Source of the DNA: Uranotaenia lowii
Lineage: Eukaryota; Arthropoda; Insecta; Diptera; Culicidae
Assembly: GCF_029784155.1 (NCBI RefSeq)
Contig: NC_073691.1
Coordinates: 142,592,433 to 142,656,432, forward strand
Direction of reading: 5' to 3'
Length of the DNA: 64,000 bases
The translations under genes were made by a program, and so were the position numbers. The notes under the pieces were generated by a model, which saw only the letters and a list, made by a program, of their open reading frames with translations, was not told the origin of the DNA and searched no databases. Below are positions 57,835-64,000 of this stretch, in pieces. The first letter of the stretch is position 1. Every line of letters begins with the position of its first letter.

Positions 57835-58013
57835 TGTGTGAATGGATTAACCCGATACCGCGTCATTCGTCACAAGCGTGCAGCGAGTCAGTCGGTCAGT
57901 CAGTCGGCCAGCAAGCGTACTAGCCGAGTAGCGCACAGTTTCCTCGGCAGTTCGAGATCGGGTTGCTCACCGGTGTTGCTTCCGGGTTGCAGACCTCCGG
58001 ACAGGTCTGCACA
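57835..58013 (+). repeat. 3' LTR
   Basis: 179 bp. Differs from the 5' LTR by one C/T substitution and one extra C. Confidence 0.92.
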
Positions 58014-58018
58014 GTATC

Positions 58019-58445
58019 CAAATTTTCATGCAAACAATAGCATTTTTTCCGAATCATTATATATGAAAAGAAAAATACAGACTTCAGGAATTTGATGAAA
58101 TAAATAAGATTCTTTTCAATAACAATCAACAAAAATGATTGCTTTATTCTGAATATTCTCAATAAGAAGAGAGGCGCAGATCGGGATACTTGAACCCTTT
58201 TTATTATTTTCTTCATATCTTTTTGGAAAAATTTTGCAGATCGCTGTCTTTTGCATTTTTTGACAGCGTGTAATTTCAAATTTATATGCTGCAAAATTCA
58301 GATCGATACATGAACCCGTAGATGAACTAGAAGTGTTTCCGTGGGACTAAAAAAATGAGATGTTTTGAAAGTTAAAGGTGACTTGATCCTTTACTAAAAG
58401 AGACTTGATCATTTACTCAGGATGTCCTAAGCATTGGCAAAAATC
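58019..58445. other. unannotated stretch
   Basis: AT-rich. Short words such as GGGATACTTGAACCC resemble words to the right of the LINE (about 63250 and 63500), suggesting both flanks belong to one older sequence. Confidence 0.4.
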
Positions 58446-58639
58446 ATGCAAAATCTAAATCACTTCCATCTGTACCGTTGAGCCGTCAACACGTACGCCG
58501 GAGCATCGTATCGTTGCTGTGTACCTGCAGGAACATTTTACATTATTTATTTTTTCCTTACCTGTATTTCAATCAGCACTTTTCAGTGCTAAAATTATTT
58601 TCATTTTCTTTTATTCATATTTTCTCTTTTCTTTCCAGC

Positions 58640-60072
58640 ATGGGGAAGTCTTCGGCCGGCTCAAGAGCCGGAGGAAAACGGATTACTGAACCTAATCCAG
58701 GGCCATCTGCCAAAAAAAGTTGAAATTTCCAATTCATTCTATGTCCTTCATAACATCGGTGATGAGGAAATATTCATATTTAATTCTTATAAGAGTACTA
58801 AGAAACCTTCTTCTTCTTCTTATACTCTTAAAAACGAAAAGATTCCACCAATAACGGTCACGATTCCTGACTTCAATGCCTTTCGAAAAGAAATCGTCAC
58901 TTCCGTCAAGGATGTGAAGATTTCTTTTCAGATCGGTCGAAGGGGAACTGCTCGTATATTGGCGGAATCTTTTAATGATTTTCAAAAAATTTTAAATTAT
59001 TTGAATAATAAAAAACACCAATTTTTTACGTACGACACTAGAGGTGATCGTCCTTTTAAAGTTGTACTTCGTGGTCTCACCGGCGATCAGACACCGGATG
59101 AGATCACAAATGAATTAAATTCTTTGTTAGGTTTTTCTCCAATTCAAGTAATTCAAATGAGGAAAAGAACCAACACGAATAATACCAGAAGTGTTGGTTT
59201 TGCTCCTGAACTTTATTTGATCCATTTTAAAAAGGATCAGGTTAATAATTTGAAAATTTTGGAAAAGGCTCGTCTTATGTTTCATTGTCGAGTAAAATTT
59301 GAACCTTTTCGTAAATCCCATACCAATTTTTTACAAAATATTACGCAATGTCGTCGTTGTCAAGCTTTTTGTCATGGCACTAAAAATTGTAGAATGAATG
59401 CCAGATGCATGTTTTGCGGCTCATTCGATCATGAAAAATCTAAATGCCTTTTTGGTGGTGATAAGCCAGAATTTTTTAAGTGTGCGAATTGCGCAGGTAA
59501 TCATTCCTCGAATTCTCTAGATTGTCCCGTTAGGGCAAAAATAGTTGCTTCTAGGAAAAACCCCAAAGTTTCCAGAAAAGTTTCTTCTCCTCCTTCCTCT
59601 TTTTCGTCTACACACGTCAGACCGGCAAACAACCTGCCTGTTCGCAGTCAGCCTCGGCCTACATTGGAATCACGGCTGGGTAATACCCGAAGTGATTTTA
59701 ATGTTACCTGGGCTGATTTTGCGCCACAGACTCGTTGTTTATCGTTCTCTCTCAGAGGTGGTTGAAAATGGGTTGCCCTCTTCAGGTTTAACTAATAAAA
59801 ATGGGAAAAAACCAAGTCTCAACGTTCATGCGAAGGCTTGGGAAAATCCCCGAAATTCAAATACTTTTTCTTCTCCTTCCTCTTCTGATTCTAACAATTT
59901 TGTTGATTTGGGTGAGATTACTGAGGAAAAATTAAAATTTTTGCATCAAAATTTAATGGAAATGATGCAACTTATGTTGAAAGCAAATTCAATGTTTGAA
60001 GCTTTCCAAACTTCTTTTAATTATGCTAACAAAATTATTATGACTTTACGATTCCCTCATGGATCCAAATAG
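58640..60072 (+). pseudogene. Juan-type ORF1 (gag-like nucleocapsid), frameshifted
   Basis: ORF1 proteins of Jockey elements bind the element RNA and form the nucleoprotein particle. The chosen start is ATG 58640 (MGKSSAGSRAGG). The frame breaks near 58722 and continues as a long frame to 59765. That frame carries three zinc knuckles: CRRCQAFCHGTKNC and CMFCGSFDHEKSKC (C-x2-C-x4-H-x4-C) and CANCAGNHSSNSLDC (C-x2-C-x3-H-x6-C). A second frameshift near 59745 moves the C-terminal part (ITEEKLKFLHQNLMEMM, a likely coiled coil) to another frame ending at 60072. Apart from two frameshifts the protein appears complete. Confidence 0.9.
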
Positions 60073-62732
60073 ATGTTTAAATATTATGAATTGGAACGCT
60101 AGATCTTTGCTGGCTAACCAAGACGAGTTCTTTTTATTTTTGAAAACTCAAAACATACATATTGCTACCATCACTGAAACTTTTTTAAAGCCAGACAATA
60201 ACTTGAAAAGCAATGCTTTCTTTAAAATTTTACGAAATGATCGACTTGATCGACAAGGTGGGGGTGTAGCTATTGTCATCAATAGTCGTCTCAAATTTAG
60301 ACTTCTTCCTTCTTTCAATACAAAAGTCTTAGAAACAATTGGAATTGAATTAGAAACTTCTATGGGGAAAATTATAATTGTTGCCGCATATTTGCCTTTT
60401 CAATGTAGCGGTGAACAGAAAAATTTTTTGAAGGGAGATTTACAAAAACTCACCAGAAATAAATCTAAATTTTTTTATTATTGGTGACTTTAATGCAAAA
60501 CACCGATCTTGGAATAATATTTCATCAAATTCAAATGGGAATATTTTGTTTAATGACTGCTCTGCAGGTTATTATACTGTTGAATATCCTAATGGGCATA
60601 CTTGTTTTTCTTCAATTAGAAATCCCTCCACAATTGATTTGGTTCTAACGGATTTAGGCGAGCATTGTAGTCAATTAGTTATTCATGCGGACCTCGATTC
60701 AGACCACCTTCCAGTAACATTTTCTTTATCCCAAAGTCCCGTTGAAAACCCTTTAAAATCAACTTTTAACTTTCAAAAGGCTGACTGGGAGCGATATATG
60801 AATTTTATTGAACGTAATTTAGATGTAAACGTTCCATTGAATTCAATAGAAGATATTGATTTGGCTGTAGAAAATTTGACAACTTCAATAATCAATGCTA
60901 GAGCCGCTTCAATACCTAAAGTTAAACATAAATTTAATCAACCTTTAATTGATGATGATCTTCAGTTTTTGATACGACTGAAAAACATTCGTCGACGCCA
61001 ATATCAACGTACTAGGGATCCTTATTAGAAATTAATTTATTGCGACCTTCAAAAAGAGATCAAACGTCGTTTAAATTTCATTCGTAATGAAAATTTTGCT
61101 AAAGCAGTAGAGTACATAAAACCCTACTCAAAGCCATTTTGGAAATTAACTAAAATTCTAAAAAAGCCCCAGAGGCCAATTCCTACGTTGAAAGATGGGG
61201 ATAAACTTCTTTTAACTAATTCAGAGAAAGCTCAAAAATTAGCCCAACAATTTGAGTCTGCTCATGATTTTAATTTAAACGTTGTAAGTCCAATTGATGC
61301 TCAAATTTCCCTAGAATTTGATGATATTCTTTTTAAGCAAATTGTGTTTGAAAGTTCTTATGAGACAAATATTGATGAACTTAAATTGATTTTCAAAAAA
61401 TTTAAAAATATGAAAGCCCCGGGGGAAGATGAGATTTTCTATATTCTTATTAAAAAGTTGCCTGAAAGCACTTTAAATTTTTTAGTTAAAATCTTCAATA
61501 AATGTTTTCACTTGGCTTATTTTCCCAATAAATGGAAAAATGCCAAAGTAACTCCAATTTTGAAACCTGGAAAAAGTGCTTCAAAGCCTTCAAGTTATCG
61601 ACCAATTAGTTTGCTTCCTTCTTTAAGTAAACTATTTGAGAGAGTTATTTTGAATAGAATGATGATTCACATTAATCAGAATTCTATTTTCCCTGATGAA
61701 CAATTTGGTTTTCGTCATGGACATTCTACTACACATCAACTTTTGAGTGTAACTAATATGATTAACGCTAGCAAATCTGAGGGTTATTCAACTGGTGTTG
61801 CTCTTCTTGATATTGAAAAAGCTTTTGACAGTGTTTGGCACAAAGGTTTAGTAGCTAAATTAGCTCGATTTGATTTTCCTGTATATCTCACCAAAATTAT
61901 TCAAAATTATTTGACTAGCCGAACTTTGCAAGTAAGCTATCAAAATTCATGCTCTGAAAGGATACCCATTAGAGCTGGTGTCCCTCAGGGTAGTATACTT
62001 GGGCCTATTTTATACAATATTTTTACTTCTGATCTTCCTGATGTCCCAGAAGGAAAAGGTAGAAGATTATTTGCTGACGATACTTTGCTTTCAGCCAAAG
62101 GTCGAAATTTACGGGTGGTACGCAGTAGATTGCAACAAAATTTAAATTCCTTTTTGAATTACTTGAAAATGTGGAAAATTTCTCCTAACGCTTCCAAAAC
62201 TCAACTTATTTTATTTCCCCATAAGCCAAGAGCAAATTTTTTAAAACCTTATGAAAATCATTCCATAACTTTTAATGGGGTTTCTTTAGAATGGTCTGAT
62301 CACGTGAAGTACTTGGGACTCACACTTGATCGGAATCTTTCTTTTAAGAATCACATTGAAGATATTCAATCTAAATGTAATAAATACACTAAATCTCTTT
62401 ATTCTCTCATCAACAGGAAATCCAGGTTGTGTCTGCGAAATAAGATGCTAATCTACAAACAGGTGTTTCGGCCAGCAATAATGTATGCAGTTCCGATTTG
62501 GTCTAGCTGCTGCGCGACGAGGAAGAAAGCCATCCAGAGGATTCAGAACAAGGTTCTGAAAATGATTTTGCGGCTTCCACCTTGGCACAGCACCGAAGAT
62601 CTTCATCGGATTGCAGGCATTGAATCTATCGAAGAGATGGCCTCAAAATCATCTCCAACTTCAGAGGCAAATCGATGCAGTCTTGCATCGCAGAGATTCG
62701 CTCTCTCTACAATTAGTTTAATTTTAGGATAG
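60059..62732 (+). pseudogene. Juan-type ORF2 (endonuclease and reverse transcriptase), broken
   Basis: Starts MDPNRCLNIMNWNARSL at 60059, inside the end of ORF1. Endonuclease: ITETFLKP (catalytic Glu), RQGGGVAIVI, GDFNAKHRSW after a frameshift near 60475, and SDHLPVTF. A TAG at 61026-61028 interrupts the linker. The 514-codon frame from 61188 holds the reverse transcriptase: KPSSYRPISLLPSLSKLFE, ALLDIEKAFDSVWHKGL, RAGVPQGSILGPILYN and RRLFADDTLLSA with the catalytic ADD. The C-terminal region ends in RKKAIQRIQNKVLKMILRLP. A one-base loss near 62645, relative to the copy at 18855-19127, alters the last residues. Three breaks make it inactive. Confidence 0.92.
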
Positions 62733-62971
62733 CTTTAGTTTTTAGTTTAAAAATTTTTTTTTTCACTACAGGATGTTCTCCTTTATAAAAATGCTTGATT
62801 GTGCTCAGCAAATTTAAGTCGAATAAATAAATTTTAGTGATTATTATACTATAGGGCTCTGAAAGTTCATTATTGAACTGAACACCTAATTTAATGTGTT
62901 AATGTAATATAAATGTAATGATGAATTGGTACTAATAAAGATATATTTAAAAAAAAAATGCAAAATCTAAA

Positions 62972-64000
62972 GATAAAAGTTCCTTTGACTTTTTGGCCAT
63001 ATAAGTTTTCATTTCACAGTTTATAACTGTCAGACAAGATGGAATTCTAAAAGTTTGTCTTCTACCCTATTTTTTCATTGCATGCTTTTAGGCGCATTTT
63101 TTTAATTTTTAGACAAAAGCACTTTTTGAGTTTTTTTTTATCATAAAATTATTGCATATTACATATTAGTCATTGGATAAACATAATTGATTTCGCGCTT
63201 AGTAATGATCAACATGCATTCAGAAGAAAACTTTATCTTTTTGTCTTCGGGGGATCAAGTGAACCCAGAACATACATTCTGGAAAAAAAATTCATAAAAT
63301 AAATAGAAGTAAAATATTGCATCGAAAATATGGCAAGATCTTCAAGTTACATTTTGATAAAATTTTCAAACAAAGTGTTATAACTCAAAAAACAGTTTTT
63401 AAAATTTTTTTTGAAGATGTTTTTTTTGTTTCATTTGGCAAATTTTTCTAGAACATTATTTGATCTATGTAAGACATTCCAGTTTCGAGATATAGCTGAG
63501 GAATCAAGTATCCCCAAGGATCATGTATCCTCATTCTCCCATACGCTAGTTTTTCGATCGAAAGAGTGTACATGAACTCTTAAAAGAGTACGTACCGTAC
63601 TGGGGGAAGTTGGATCAATTTTTTCAATCATTATTGAGTATTTTGGAAAGGGTTGCCTTTTCGTAATACCTGAAAATTTTAAAACACTTACTGAGGAAAG
63701 GAGTATAAAGCAAAATCATTGAGTGCAGAATTTTAAACAATATTAGTGGCCACAATTTGTTGCTTATCACATAACAAGATTAACTTTGATCAGCATGGTT
63801 TTAACGTATCCCAACGTCTTCAAAAGTATTATTTTGCTGTCATTTTGCAAAGAAGGTGTAAATATATCAATTACAGTAATATTTTGTTAAGAAAAAACTT
63901 TTGTTTGGGGCCGACTACAGGGCTATAAGCGATCATGAGGCAAAAATGTAGGGGAAATTAGTTACCTTCAAATGAAATTAGGGAAAAATAAGTGACAACA
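62972..64000. other. unannotated stretch to the end of the window
   Basis: AT-rich, with only short frames (63746-63928) lacking motifs. Confidence 0.45.

Larger units (their letters stand above)
55606..58013 (+). mobile_element. non-autonomous LTR retrotransposon
   Basis: Two LTRs (178 and 179 bp) of TGTGTG...TGCACA form flank ~2.05 kb, with a perfect 5 bp duplication GTATC at 55601-55605 and 58014-58018. A primer-binding site TGGCGACCGTTACAGG follows the 5' LTR, and a purine tract GGGATAGGAGGGGGA precedes the 3' LTR. The LTRs differ by one substitution and one indel, so the insertion is recent. The interior has no gag, protease or reverse transcriptase frame and would depend on a helper element (TRIM/LARD-like). 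It carries a ten-unit hairpin array at 56082-56443. Confidence 0.92.
58460..62957 (+). mobile_element. full-length Juan-type Jockey LINE
   Basis: A 4498 bp non-LTR retrotransposon with perfect 14 bp target duplications ATGCAAAATCTAAA (58446-58459 and 62958-62971). It has a 5' UTR, ORF1, ORF2 overlapping ORF1 by 14 bp, a 3' UTR with AATAAA at 62934-62939 and a poly(A). Length and protein order match Juan elements of Aedes and Culex. It is complete in structure but both ORFs carry breaks. Confidence 0.92.

Noticed and set aside
1..64000. CRISPR array, bacterial operons or rRNA
   Set aside because: No spaced identical repeats, no dense coding and no rRNA-like sequence. The window is eukaryotic mobile-element-rich DNA.

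Overview
This 64 kb window is AT-rich, intergenic-type DNA from an insect nuclear genome, most likely a mosquito (Culicidae). The mosquito inference rests on a Jockey-clade LINE of Juan type, on three mariner relatives with a DD37E catalytic spacing (the ITmD37E group first described from mosquitoes), and on dense small DNA transposons, SINEs and Helitrons. I recognise no complete host gene, rRNA gene or functional tRNA gene. The only stretch that looks like host coding sequence is a 61-codon candidate terminal exon at 54770-54954 (minus).

Layout. 1-5.6 kb: Helitron ends, an inverted-repeat element carrying a tRNA-like sequence, a 1.58 kb Tc1-type foldback element, and a duplicated ~344 bp unit split by a tRNA-derived SINE. 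5.8-11.2 kb: a complete non-autonomous Helitron next to a decayed RTE-clade LINE that itself received two insertions. 12.6-20 kb: a Helitron holding a ~1 kb-arm inverted repeat with a tRNA-like sequence in each arm, then a 5'-truncated Juan-type LINE whose 3' tail is split by another Helitron. 20-29 kb: Harbinger-, hAT- and other MITE-like elements, degenerate AT minisatellites and short hairpins. 29.5-32 kb: an element with ~480 bp terminal inverted repeats, CACGGTG ends and a 5 bp target duplication (Transib-like). 36.7-53.1 kb: three DD37E mariner copies. One is split by a 2.1 kb solo-LTR-like insert. One sits inside the CTAG terminus of a Helitron. One is split by a 258 bp solo LTR and by a P-element relative with a THAP-domain exon. 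55.6-58.0 kb: a young non-autonomous LTR retrotransposon with nearly identical LTRs and an internal array of hairpin repeats. 58.46-62.96 kb: a full-length but mutated Juan-type LINE with perfect 14 bp target duplications.

The elements do not form a pathway. They form a layered insertion record: target duplications and rejoined flanks let many insertions be ordered in time. The most unusual items are the covarying hairpin array in the LTR element, the large foldback inside a Helitron, the Transib-like element, the P-element remnant nested in a mariner, and a small-element family with CCCAGYAAAC ends and 2 bp target duplications. All element-clade assignments are made by eye from motifs and termini, without database searches.
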